Source: Syntrophobacteraceae bacterium (GTDB lineage Bacteria; Desulfobacterota; Syntrophobacteria; Syntrophobacterales; Syntrophobacteraceae). Taken from it: 50,095 bases of DNA. Every line of letters starts with the position of its first letter. The stretch's first letter is position 1. Below, piece by piece: positions 16,875-25,516 of the stretch. A program made the translations under genes and the position numbers. The DNA lies in NCBI GenBank assembly GCA_025454175.1, contig JALOOX010000029.1, forward strand, positions 1 to 50,095. The letters are read 5' to 3'. The notes under the pieces were generated by a model. That model saw only the letters and a list, made by a program, of their open reading frames with translations, was not told the origin of the DNA and did no database searches.

Positions 16875-17516
16875 CTAATCCGTGAATCGAGGCGACACGA
16901 TGATGGAAAGGAAGCGGATGGGCAGGCGGAAAAGCTCCTCGGGACCGTGCGGTGCATCGGCATCGAAGAAGAGGGAATCCCCCGGCGACAGGCGATACGA
17001 CTTGTCGCCGTGCATGTAGAGCATGTCCCCTTCGAGCATGTAGATGAACTCGGTGCCCGGGTGCTGAAACAGGGGGAAGACCTCCGACTCTTCCGTCAGC
17101 GTGATGAGATAAGGCTCGACGGAGATGCTCTTCCCGACACTGTATCCCAGCAGCCGATACTCGTGCCCGGCCCGGGTGCCGCGTCTTTCGATGACGAGTC
17201 CCTGGCCCGATCGCACGTAGCTGGCGTCCCGCTCCTCTTCGTACTTGCGGAAAAAAGCCGTGAATGGGATGTTCAGTGCCCGGGAGAGGGCCTGGAGCGT
17301 CCCCAGGGACGGAGATGCATTGCCGTTCTCGATCTTGGAGAGCATCCCCGCGGAAAGCCCGGCCAGCTTGGCCAGCTCGGCGATGGTGAGATCCATCTTC
17401 CTTCTGAAGGACCGGATCTCCCGACCGATGGCGAGCTCGAGCTGATTCTCGTGGCCTCCCGCACCGCCATTGACTGGCTCGTTCTTCATCCGCTTCTTCC
17501 GCCGCGGCTCCGGCAT
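16875..17516 (-). CDS. XRE-family transcriptional regulator with C-terminal cupin domain
   Basis: A 213-residue DNA-binding protein. An HTH_3 domain lies at about 30-85 (IGREIRSFRRKMDLTIAELA, then GLSAGMLSKIENGNASPSLG) and a cupin_2 beta-barrel at about 135-210 (HPGTEFIYMLEGDMLYMHG, LSPGDSLFFDADAPHG). Such regulators sense a small molecule in the cupin and often control amine or amino-acid catabolism genes. It sits between mgdD and mgsA on the same strand, so it probably regulates the NMG locus. Whether it activates or represses is unknown. GGGGGAGAG precedes the ATG. Gaps of 150 bp upstream and 224 bp downstream leave room for separate promoters. Confidence 0.88.
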   Translation of the reverse strand: MPEPRRKKRMKNEPVNGGAGGHENQLELAIGREIRSFRRKMDLTIAELAKLAGLSAGMLSKIENGNASPSLGTLQALSRALNIPFTAFFRKYEEERDASYVRSGQGLVIERRGTRAGHEYRLLGYSVGKSISVEPYLITLTEESEVFPLFQHPGTEFIYMLEGDMLYMHGDKSYRLSPGDSLFFDADAPHGPEELFRLPIRFLSIIVSPRFTD

Positions 17517-17666
17517 GCTCTCTCCCCCGGACCCTCACTGCTGCTCAGAGGGCGTGGAAACTTGAAGAGGTAGTCCTTCACTGCCCCGAATCTAGCAGCA
17601 CGCCCGGGAGAGAGTCAACCGGCTCCTGTTTCCTCAAGGTGTCTTGCCATCATCCCGCTTCTCGAT

Positions 17667-18302
17667 TCAGGAAAGCCACGGGGATAGTGCGCTCTCCCCG
17701 GCCGGCCTGATCCCGAGCTCCTCCCCCGCTTGAGTCAGCGCCAGGACGAGATCGCCGGCGTAGCCCCTGGAACAGGCCACCAGGAAAGCGCCTGCATTGC
17801 CCTCCGCTTTCAAAACCACCACCGAGGCGGGCACGTGAGCGAACGGCCCCTGCAGCAGGAATGGCCCCTTTCGCCCGGGCTCGGCGAGATCCAGGGTGGT
17901 GAGCTTGTCGGCCACGGAAAAGACCTGGGTTCCCACCACCCCCAGGAGCAGCCAGCCGTCCGTCACCTCGGTGAGGGATGGCTCATCATCGACCGCACCT
18001 CCACCCTCAGCCTCTCCCAGGCGCCACACGAAAGCCTGTGAACCGCCCATGCGCCCCACCAGGAAGCCGCCCTCCCGGGAGACCTGCCCGGGGCTCGGGG
18101 GAGCCTTCACCCCCCAGGGCTTGATGACCGCCAGATTCGATCCCTGAGCCAGCCACTTGCGGCTGTGGCTCAGATCGATGAGGCGGGGACCGGCTCCCTC
18201 CTCTCCTTCGTATTCCAGCACGACCTCCCAGCCTTCACGCTCGATGGCTTTGACCGCCCGCCCCTCGAGCCGCACGGGGGAGCGCCGACGATGTTCGTTC
18301 AC
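17667..18302 (-). CDS. mgdD: N-methylglutamate dehydrogenase subunit D (sarcosine oxidase gamma-like)
   Basis: A 211-residue soluble protein, weakly conserved, with the GcvT/YgfZ-like pattern of heterotetrameric sarcosine oxidase gamma subunits (SoxG). Recognisable parts are DLSHSRKWLAQGSN near residues 44-57, a central ADKLTTLDLAEP and the terminal GYAGDLVLALTQAGEELGI. It contributes structure to the folate-binding side of the complex. The start is GTG at 18302, with GGAG 7 bases upstream. It follows mgdC by 104 bp; that gap holds two heptamer arrays. The assignment depends largely on its position after the A, B and C homologues. Confidence 0.72.
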   Translation of the reverse strand: MNEHRRRSPVRLEGRAVKAIEREGWEVVLEYEGEEGAGPRLIDLSHSRKWLAQGSNLAVIKPWGVKAPPSPGQVSREGGFLVGRMGGSQAFVWRLGEAEGGGAVDDEPSLTEVTDGWLLLGVVGTQVFSVADKLTTLDLAEPGRKGPFLLQGPFAHVPASVVVLKAEGNAGAFLVACSRGYAGDLVLALTQAGEELGIRPAGESALSPWLS

Positions 18303-18313
18303 GTATTTCTCCG

Positions 18314-18348
18314 TTCCTGGTTTCTGGTTTCTGGTTTCTGGTTACTAG
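18314..18348. repeat. Heptamer tandem array upstream of mgdD
   Basis: Five 7-mers: TTCCTGG, then TTTCTGG three times exactly, then TTACTAG. The array begins 12 bp upstream of the GTG start of mgdD, beside its ribosome site. A related pair GATTTCC-GATTTCC lies at 18391-18404, three bases from the mgdC stop codon. Confidence 0.75.
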
Positions 18349-18406
18349 CGTACTGGGTTCGGGCTTCAGCAGAAACATTGCCCGACCTCCGATTTCCGAT
18401 TTCCGT

Positions 18407-21328
18407 TCACATCTTCATTCTCGAGCCTTCGGGGTCGTAGAAGGGCATGGGGGCGACCACCGCTTCGAGCAGTCTCCCGCCGCACTCGTCCTCGAAGATG
18501 GAGAGCTTACCGCCGATGGCCGCCAGGGGCTCGTCCACCAGGGCCATTCCCACCACCTCGCCCAGGGTCGAGCTCCGTCGGGCGGTGCACACGTAGCCCC
18601 GGATCCTGCCATCCACGATGATGCAACCGTCCTTCGGGGGACTGTCGGATGGGGATCGCATCTTGAAGCCCACCAGCTTGAGGCGGTCCTTCTGGTGCTC
18701 GGTGTGGATGAGGGCCGCTGCGCCCACGGCGCGGGCGTCGGCCTTGTCCCGGTGCCAGAGGAAGCCCAGGCCGAGGTCGTGCAGGGTGGTCCGCTGTTCG
18801 GACTCGGACCCGATGATGACGTGGCCCTTCTCCATGCGGAGGACGTTCTGGGCCTCGAGGCCGAAGTTCTTCATGCCAAAATCTCGGCCCGCCTCCTCCA
18901 CCAGCCTCCAGGCCGCCTCCATGAGGGACGACGGCACATGCAGCTCGAAGGAGAGCTCCCCCACGAACCCAAGCCGCATGGCTCGAACGGGAATGGAGCC
19001 GCCGATTTCGAATTCTCGGCAGGCCGCGAAAGGGAAGCGCTCGTTGGAGAGGTCGAAGGACGTCACCTTCTGGAGAACTTTCCGGGCGTTGGGCCCCGAC
19101 ACGTTGATGACCCCGAAGGCGTCGGTGAGGTTGACCAGGTGATAGTCCCAGTCGTCGTAACGCGTGTGGTAGCGAAGCCACTCGATGGTGGAGCCGGCCC
19201 GCGCCGTCGAGCTGGTGAAATAGTAGTCGTTCTCGCCACGTTTCACGACGACGCCGTCATCGAGAAGACATCCGTCCTCGTTGCACATGGCCGAGTATTT
19301 GATTCTCCCTTCCCGGATCCTGGACATGTCTCCGACGTAGACCCGCTGCAGCGCCTTGAGGGCATCGGGGCCGTGGATGCGAAACTTGCCCAGGGTCGAT
19401 CCGTCCAGGATTCCAACGTTCTGGCGCACGTTGATGATTTCGTCCCGGGCGGTCTTGTCGTCGCTGAACCGGCGCGCCCGGCTCCAGACGCCCACTTTCT
19501 CCATGCGCCCGCCCGCCGCCACCTGGAGCGCATGGACGGGGGTCTGCTTGGACATGCCGTGCCCCGTGCCCGCATAGGTCCCGAGACGGATCGGGTGCAG
19601 GGGCGGGCGCACCGTGGTGGGCCTGGGATCGGGGTCCGGGGATTCATGGGTCTGGGCCACGTAGAGCGCCAGGTTGTGGCCGGGAACGGACCCCTGGCTC
19701 GGCCCGGTCCCCGCCGCCGTGAACCGCTTGATGAGCTCGGGGACGTCGAAGCCGGCGGCCATGGCCTGATTCACATTCCTGATGGTGGTATCCTCGTCAA
19801 AACAGAGGAAGCTCTTGGAGCCCTTGACGGGTCCCAGCACCAGCTTCGAATTCCTGGACGGCCCGGGCCGCGAGGCCTTTTCCTCCGCCACCGATCTCAG
19901 GGCTTCGGCCACGTCCCTGCCGCAGTCGCCGGCAGCCCGGAGCCCCGCTTCCCTCCCAGAAAGCTCGATGGCCCGGGGGTCCTGCAGTCCCAGGAGCCGG
20001 CCCGCCCCGTGGGCTCCGGGCGGGAGCTCCACGGGGAGAAAGAAGCCCGTCCAGGGATCATGGGAGAGCTTCGCTCCGGCCAGGCTGAGTGGTCCCGTGG
20101 CGGGAGTGAAGCCGGCCGACGCCGCCAGCAGGTCGCAATCCAACTTCTTTTGCCGTGTCCCATTGACCGGGCTGAGGGACACAGCCTTCACCCTGCCCCG
20201 TCCGTGAGCCTTCACCGCCACCCAGCCCCGCATCAGGGGGATGGAGCGCGCCGTGAGCTCCGCAACCAGCTCCGGATCCTGGCCATCCTCCCGCACATCG
20301 GCCACGCAGGCGATCTCCATTCCCAGGTCCGCCAGATCCAGGGCCGCTTCAATGCCGAGATCGCTGCCGACGCTGAATGCGGCCCGCCGACCCGGCAGGA
20401 TCCCCCACGTCCTGGCCAGTCGATGCGCACAGGTGGGCTGCATGACCCCGGGGCGCTCGTTGTTCTCGAAGACCAGGGGTCGCTCGTTGCAGCCGGTGGC
20501 CACAACGATGGATCGGGCCTGGATCTCGACGTACCGCTCGTCGAACGGGAACGATTCGCCTCCCCGCTGAAACGCGGTGACCTGCCCGGTAGGATAGACG
20601 CTCACCACGGGGGTATGTTTGAGGACCCGCAGGTTGGGATGTGATTCCGACTGAAGCGCCAGGTCGGCGCCACGCTCGTGGAGGGTAACCCCGTCCGAAT
20701 AGGCGCGCTCTCGATAGTCGAAGAAGCCTCCCAGCCAGGGACGGAGCTCCAGCAGCACCACGCGCAGCCCCTGCTCCGACGCCGCCAGGGCCGCCGACAT
20801 GCCCGCCGGACCGCCGCCGATGACGCACACGTCGGTCTTGAGATAGACCTCGTCGAAGCGCCCGACCATGCGGAAGTCGGGCTTCATGGTCCCCAGCCCG
20901 GCGGTCTTGCGCAAAACCGGGATCACCTTCGGCCACAGGGAAGCGGGCTTGTGAAACATGCGATAGTAGAATCCCGCAGGCAGGGCCCAGCTCAGCCGGT
21001 CCATGAAGCCCATGAGGTCCCACTCGGGAGTGCCCTTCACGTTCTGGGGCTCCACCCGCATACCGTTGCGAACCGGCGTGAGCTCCGCCATCACGTTGGG
21101 CACTCCGTCCGCGGCCATGAGCGTGTTACCGCTTTCCCCATCGAGGCTGTAGAGCCCCCTCGGGCGGTGGTATTTCAGGCTCCGCGAGAATACCCGCACT
21201 CCGCCCGCGTACAGGGCCGTCGCCACGGTGTCGCCCTCGAAGCCTTCATAAGTCCTGCCCCCGTAGCGCAGGGTCCTGGGGGCGCCGGGATCGATCTTCA
21301 AAGTCCCGAGATGGAGAAGCCGGCTCAT
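18407..21328 (-). CDS. mgdC: N-methylglutamate dehydrogenase subunit C (sarcosine oxidase alpha-like)
   Basis: A 973-residue protein with SoxA architecture. The N-terminal ferredoxin-like fold (about 20-115, GFEGDTVATALYAGGVRVFS) has no cysteines, so it carries no 2Fe-2S cluster. A dinucleotide-binding oxidoreductase domain follows (VIGGGPAGMSAALAASEQ from 169). The C-terminal third, from about 600, is a GcvT-like aminomethyltransferase domain (GILDGSTLGKFRIHGPDALK, LGFVGELSFELHVP) that binds tetrahydrofolate. The reaction proposed is oxidation of N-methylglutamate with release of glutamate and 5,10-methylene-tetrahydrofolate. The start at 21328 overlaps the mgdB stop as ATGA. Sarcosine or another N-methyl amino acid is the alternative substrate, since the families cannot be separated by eye. 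Confidence 0.85.
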   Translation of the reverse strand: MSRLLHLGTLKIDPGAPRTLRYGGRTYEGFEGDTVATALYAGGVRVFSRSLKYHRPRGLYSLDGESGNTLMAADGVPNVMAELTPVRNGMRVEPQNVKGTPEWDLMGFMDRLSWALPAGFYYRMFHKPASLWPKVIPVLRKTAGLGTMKPDFRMVGRFDEVYLKTDVCVIGGGPAGMSAALAASEQGLRVVLLELRPWLGGFFDYRERAYSDGVTLHERGADLALQSESHPNLRVLKHTPVVSVYPTGQVTAFQRGGESFPFDERYVEIQARSIVVATGCNERPLVFENNERPGVMQPTCAHRLARTWGILPGRRAAFSVGSDLGIEAALDLADLGMEIACVADVREDGQDPELVAELTARSIPLMRGWVAVKAHGRGRVKAVSLSPVNGTRQKKLDCDLLAASAGFTPATGPLSLAGAKLSHDPWTGFFLPVELPPGAHGAGRLLGLQDPRAIELSGREAGLRAAGDCGRDVAEALRSVAEEKASRPGPSRNSKLVLGPVKGSKSFLCFDEDTTIRNVNQAMAAGFDVPELIKRFTAAGTGPSQGSVPGHNLALYVAQTHESPDPDPRPTTVRPPLHPIRLGTYAGTGHGMSKQTPVHALQVAAGGRMEKVGVWSRARRFSDDKTARDEIINVRQNVGILDGSTLGKFRIHGPDALKALQRVYVGDMSRIREGRIKYSAMCNEDGCLLDDGVVVKRGENDYYFTSSTARAGSTIEWLRYHTRYDDWDYHLVNLTDAFGVINVSGPNARKVLQKVTSFDLSNERFPFAACREFEIGGSIPVRAMRLGFVGELSFELHVPSSLMEAAWRLVEEAGRDFGMKNFGLEAQNVLRMEKGHVIIGSESEQRTTLHDLGLGFLWHRDKADARAVGAAALIHTEHQKDRLKLVGFKMRSPSDSPPKDGCIIVDGRIRGYVCTARRSSTLGEVVGMALVDEPLAAIGGKLSIFEDECGGRLLEAVVAPMPFYDPEGSRMKM

Positions 21329-21603
21329 TCGCCTCCCTCCTCGCGCCCGTCCGACGGCGGGTCTCCGACCTGCACGTTGCACCGGGTGTCCCTGTCGATG
21401 CGGAACCAGATGCCGCAGCCCTCCCGGTGCACCCACCACTCGCGCTGCACCCCGGCAATGCTCCGGTTCAGGTGAACGTACCGGCACCAGGCTCCCGGAG
21501 TGAGGGAGGTCTCGTCGGGCCTCGGTCCACGATCCTCGCCGCCGTATCGGAATTCGTATCCGTTGCGGACGCCGCAGATCGGACACGTGATGTTCAGACT
21601 CAT
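21325..21603 (-). CDS. mgdB: N-methylglutamate dehydrogenase subunit B (sarcosine oxidase delta-like, zinc-binding)
   Basis: A 92-residue subunit. CPICG at 7-11 supplies two cysteines, and HREGC at 59-63 gives the third and fourth ligands (H59, C63); this matches the structural zinc site of SoxD. Conserved aromatic parts such as GAWCRYVHLNRS and REWWVHREGCGIWF complete the match. The start at 21603 gives the standard MSLNITCPICG beginning; the frame is open further upstream, without conservation, into mgdA. It is 44 bp from mgdA and overlaps mgdC by 4 bp. Confidence 0.88.
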   Translation of the reverse strand: MSLNITCPICGVRNGYEFRYGGEDRGPRPDETSLTPGAWCRYVHLNRSIAGVQREWWVHREGCGIWFRIDRDTRCNVQVGDPPSDGREEGGE

Positions 21604-21647
21604 TTCAATGTCTCCTTGATGGGAATGGTGGGCGTCGCCGGCCGCCG

Positions 21648-22868
21648 TCAGTTGTTGGCCGAGTATTCCATGAGGGCCGCGGTCTCTCCCATGAGCCGGT
21701 GGTGCTCGAACCGCCGCGGGGTGAAGGGCCCGAGGATGGACGGGCATTCCCCCGTCGCCATGAACTCCGCCATGTACTTGCCGGCAACCGTGGACGACTT
21801 GAAGCCGAAGTAGCCCCAGCCGCAGTTCATGTAGTAGCCTTCCACGGGATCGTTGCCGTCCATGATGGGCGCCATGTCCGGCGTCATGTCCGCCAGGCCG
21901 GCCCAGGTGCGCATGAACTTGAGGCCCTTGAGGCAGGGCATGAGCTCGGTCACGGCCTCGGCCTGGTGCTTGATGTAATGGGCCGAGGTTCCCGTCGTGT
22001 AATTGGGCCAGGGATCCATGTGGGCCCCCGTTGCGATCTCGCCCTTGAGGGTCTGGTTGGCATAGACGTGGTAAGCCCCCGATGAGACGACATGGTCCAG
22101 GAGGGGCTTGAGGGGCTGGGTCACCATGGCCTGGATGGTGAGCACGCTGATGGGCAGGGGAAGATCCATGAAGCGGCTCGAGAGGTCCGCCGAGTAGCCA
22201 CCGGCGGCATTGAGGACCCGGGGCGTGTGGATTCTGCCCTTGTCGGTCTCCACCGACGCGATCCGGCCTTCCCTGACTTCAATTCCCGTCACCTCGGTCC
22301 CCTGGTGAATGTGGACGCCGAGCTTCGAAGCCCCCCTGGCCAGACCCCAGACCACGGCGTCGTGGCGAACGATGCCCCCCGGAGGGTGGAACATGCCGCC
22401 GGCCACGGGGTAGCGCGGGCGGTCCGAGATATCCAGGAGCGGCACCAGTTTCTTGCACTCGACGGCGTCCACCAGGTGAATGTCGATGCCGTGGTACTGG
22501 GCCGAGGCCACCTGGATCCGCATGGCTTTGAGCGCCGCCTCGCTGTGGGCCAAATTGAGATTTCCGCAGTTGTGGAACATGAGGTTGAAATCCAGCTCGC
22601 GGGTCAGGACGGGCCAGAGATCCAGGGCCTCCCTGTAAAGGGGGAGGTTCTCCTGGGTGCGCTGATTGGCCCGGACGATGGCCGTGTTCCGGCCGGAGCC
22701 GCCAAAGCCGACGTACCGCTTCTCGATGACCGCCACGTTGGTCATCCCATGCCGGGAGGCCAGAAAGTAGGCCGTGGCCAGCCCGTGCAGTCCGCCGCCG
22801 ATGATGACGGCGTCATACCTCGATTGGAGAGGTGGCGCCTCCCAGAGCCGCTTCCTTCTGCCGAACAT
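21648..22868 (-). CDS. mgdA: N-methylglutamate dehydrogenase subunit A (sarcosine oxidase beta-like)
   Basis: A 406-residue DAO-family flavoprotein. The FAD-binding Rossmann motif is YDAVIIGGGLHGLATAYFLA near the N-terminus. GGIVRHDAVVWGLARGA contains the histidine that in SoxB carries covalent FMN, and a late GLADMTPDMAPIMDG with GYYMNCGWGYFGFK closes the flavin site. It is the catalytic subunit oxidising the N-methyl amino acid. AAGGAG lies 6 bases before ATG 22868. It is first in the minus-strand locus mgdA-B-C-D, regulator, mgsA, mgsBC, gmaS, so the main promoter should lie in 22869-23271. In an anaerobe it must donate electrons to a carrier other than oxygen; none is encoded here. Confidence 0.87.
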   Translation of the reverse strand: MFGRRKRLWEAPPLQSRYDAVIIGGGLHGLATAYFLASRHGMTNVAVIEKRYVGFGGSGRNTAIVRANQRTQENLPLYREALDLWPVLTRELDFNLMFHNCGNLNLAHSEAALKAMRIQVASAQYHGIDIHLVDAVECKKLVPLLDISDRPRYPVAGGMFHPPGGIVRHDAVVWGLARGASKLGVHIHQGTEVTGIEVREGRIASVETDKGRIHTPRVLNAAGGYSADLSSRFMDLPLPISVLTIQAMVTQPLKPLLDHVVSSGAYHVYANQTLKGEIATGAHMDPWPNYTTGTSAHYIKHQAEAVTELMPCLKGLKFMRTWAGLADMTPDMAPIMDGNDPVEGYYMNCGWGYFGFKSSTVAGKYMAEFMATGECPSILGPFTPRRFEHHRLMGETAALMEYSANN

Positions 22869-23271
22869 GCTGTCTCCTTGAAGTCCAACCAGTTCCAGGT
22901 GAATTTTTACCCAAAGGAAATTTTCCTGCAAAAAGACCAAACTCTCTCATGACAGGGATGTCCGACGAGCAGGAAGCCAATGAACCGCATCCCCCGGCAG
23001 GGCCGCCGCGCCAGGCACGAGGTCATGAGCCTGCAACCGGCATCCACTCCCAAACTCACGAGGAAAGTCTGAAGGCAACCTTCATACCATCGGGCAGGAT
23101 GAAGCGGCGGAAAGGGGGTATGAATCTGGAATTAAAAGAATAAAAAATTACTGGAGAGAAAATACACGTGTAACGGATCAGGAGCACGAGGATTTCTGAA
23201 GCTACAATTCCGTGCCGTGAGTTGGAGTGACCTCTTCGGCAGGAACGTTTTTGTTCCAGATCCAGCCGGAA
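22869..23271. other. Non-coding region upstream of mgdA
   Basis: A 403-bp gap between the squalene-hopene cyclase stop and mgdA, both on the minus strand. It should contain the mgd promoter. There is an AT-rich block at about 23130-23175. I looked for a -24/-12 sigma-54 site here and found none with correct spacing, nor a convincing sigma-70 site or terminator. Confidence 0.45.
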
Positions 23272-25362
23272 TCAACCGGAAGGATTCCGATGCAGGTATT
23301 GGCCAAGGGCCATGAGCGGGAAGCAGTTGCGGTAATTGTGGTAGCGGATATAAAAATGGTTGGGGAACCCGGTTCCCGTGAAATACGGCTCATCCCAGGT
23401 GCCGTCGGACTGCTGCATGCGGACCAGGTACTGGACGCCGAGCCCCACCGCTTCGCTCTCCGACTCTCCACCAGCCATCAGACCCATCACGGCCCAGGCC
23501 GTCTGGGACGCCGTGCTCGGCCCCTGGCCGCACAACGCCGGATCGCGGTACGAATCGCAGGTCTCCCCCCATCCTCCGTCCTCGTTCTGGTGTGCCTTCA
23601 GCCACTGGATCGCCGCCTTAACGTACGGGGCGCTCAAATCCTCTCCGATGGCCTTGAGAGCCCTCAGGACCGACCAAGTTCCGTAGATGTAGTTGACGCC
23701 CCAGCGCCCCCACCAGGACCCGTCGGCCTCCTGGAGCCCCCGAAGAAACTCGATCCCGCGCCGGGCCGCCGGGTGGGTTATGGGATATCCCATGGTCCCC
23801 ATGGCCTCGATCACCCGGGCGCTCACATCGGCCGTCGGGTAGTCCAGCATGGCCTCGTTGTCGGCAAAGGGGATCCGGTTCAGGACCATCATGGTGTTTT
23901 CCTTGTCGAAGGCGGCCCATCCACCATTCTGGCACTGCATGCTGAGGCACCACTCCAGGCCGCGGGAGAGGGATTTCTCCGCCAGGTCACAGGGAATGGC
24001 TGACTTGAGCCGCTCCAGGGCCACCAGCACCACCGCGGAATCATCCACATCGGGGTACTTGTTGTTGACGAACTCAAAAGCCCAGCCTCCAGGAGGACAG
24101 CAGTTCTTGACCTGCCAGTCTCCGCCCGTCAGCACCTGCTTTTCAATCAACCACTCCCCCGCCTTCCTCAGGGCGGGGTGCTCCGGTTTCACGCCACAGT
24201 CCAGAAGCGCCAGGGCCGTCAAGGCCGTGTCCCAAACCGGAGAAATGCAGGACTGCATGCGAAGTCCCTGCTCGTCCTCGAGGCAGAACTCCTCCAAGGC
24301 CCGGAGCCCCTTGGCGAGGGCCTGATGTTCCAGCGAATGCCCGAGGTAATGCAGGGCCAGTATCGAGTAGACCATGGGAGGCTGAATCCCGGCCCAGTCC
24401 CCCGAATCCTCCTGGTGGTCCAGGACCCAGTCCCTCGCCGCTTCAATGGCCCGCGCGCGGAGCCACGCGACGGGCCTGCGCTCGTACTGCTTCACAACCC
24501 GGTCGATGAGGCGAAACAGCCGATGCGTGGGAGAGAGCGGCTTGCGTCTTCGGAGGTGAGGCTCATGGCTGACGAAAAGCTCGGGAATCCGCAAATGCTT
24601 CGGCAGCCTCATTTTCGGCCTGAGGGCCATCACGATGGAGAGAGGCACGATGGTTCCCCGAGCCCAGCTCGAAAACTCGTAGATGTTGAACACGAAGTCC
24701 TCAGGCAGCAGGACAATCTCGACCGGCATGGTGGGGATCTTCTTCCACGCGTACTGACCGAAGAGCGCCAGCCATATCTTGGTGAAAACACGGGATGCCT
24801 CGATGCCGCCTTTCTCGAGAACGAAAGCCCTTGCCCTGGCCATATGCTCCGACCCGGGATCCTCTCCAGCCAGCTTAAGGGCAAAATAGGTTTCCACCGT
24901 GGTGCTGAGGTCGCCCTCATCATCGTAATAAAGTCCCCATGCCCCGTTGAACCGCTGCTGGCTCAAGAGATACCTCACCATGGCTGCCTTTCGATTCGGG
25001 TCGAGACACCCTAGAATCGTGTACAGCATGATGTACTCGCTGGTGATGGTGGTATTGGATTCGAGCTCCGCCCACCAGTAGCCTTCCTGATCTTGAATCT
25101 TCAGGAAGTATTGGACGCTCCTTTCAATGGCTGACCGAACCAGCTCGGTCAGATGCTCCCGAGCCTCCCGTGAAGAGGGGACCGCGCGCAGGTGGGCTTC
25201 GCCGGCTCCTGTCGGATGCCTCCATGTCCTTCTCGCATGGGGTGTGGTGAGCTCCTTCTGAAAGACGCCGTCCTCCCGGACAGAGAAGGGCGCGGTGTCC
25301 TCCATCTCCTCACTTTCCAGCCGATCCGCACTCAGTTCCCTTTTGCCGGACACGAAAATCAT
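23272..25362 (-). CDS. shc: Squalene-hopene cyclase
   Basis: A 696-residue membrane-associated class II terpene cyclase that folds squalene into hopene and hopanol, the base of bacterial hopanoids. The acid motif is DVDDSA (438-443), a normal variant of DxDDTA, and it is preceded by GGWAFEFVNNKYP. Several QW repeats are visible, including QQRFNGAWGLYY, QCQNGGWAAFD, EADGSWWGRWGVNYIYGTW, NEDGGWGET and QQSDGTWDEP. Full family length. The start is uncertain: ATG 25362, or MEDTAPF 19 codons later with GAGGAG adjacent. No other hopanoid genes (hpn) are near, so this is an isolated copy in the window. Confidence 0.95.
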   Translation of the reverse strand: MIFVSGKRELSADRLESEEMEDTAPFSVREDGVFQKELTTPHARRTWRHPTGAGEAHLRAVPSSREAREHLTELVRSAIERSVQYFLKIQDQEGYWWAELESNTTITSEYIMLYTILGCLDPNRKAAMVRYLLSQQRFNGAWGLYYDDEGDLSTTVETYFALKLAGEDPGSEHMARARAFVLEKGGIEASRVFTKIWLALFGQYAWKKIPTMPVEIVLLPEDFVFNIYEFSSWARGTIVPLSIVMALRPKMRLPKHLRIPELFVSHEPHLRRRKPLSPTHRLFRLIDRVVKQYERRPVAWLRARAIEAARDWVLDHQEDSGDWAGIQPPMVYSILALHYLGHSLEHQALAKGLRALEEFCLEDEQGLRMQSCISPVWDTALTALALLDCGVKPEHPALRKAGEWLIEKQVLTGGDWQVKNCCPPGGWAFEFVNNKYPDVDDSAVVLVALERLKSAIPCDLAEKSLSRGLEWCLSMQCQNGGWAAFDKENTMMVLNRIPFADNEAMLDYPTADVSARVIEAMGTMGYPITHPAARRGIEFLRGLQEADGSWWGRWGVNYIYGTWSVLRALKAIGEDLSAPYVKAAIQWLKAHQNEDGGWGETCDSYRDPALCGQGPSTASQTAWAVMGLMAGGESESEAVGLGVQYLVRMQQSDGTWDEPYFTGTGFPNHFYIRYHNYRNCFPLMALGQYLHRNPSG

Positions 25363-25516
25363 ACTTATGCTCAGCCCCTTTAAGAACCATCCACAATGAG
25401 CTTGAAATTCGAGTTATTTACACCGGTTGCGAAACGATCTCAAGCATTCCCGAAAGCAGGTGTGAACTTTCCTTGCGGCGCGCCCGTCCGACAGCGAAAT
25501 CAGCCGGTCCAAAGGC

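Noticed and set aside
18695..20644. A 649-codon plus-strand frame opposite mgdC
   Set aside because: Antisense shadow; the minus strand encodes a clear SoxA-type protein over the same bases.
22869..23271. A second sigma-54 promoter before mgdA
   Set aside because: GC-rich candidates such as the one near 23200 have 12 instead of 10 bases between the invariant dinucleotides.
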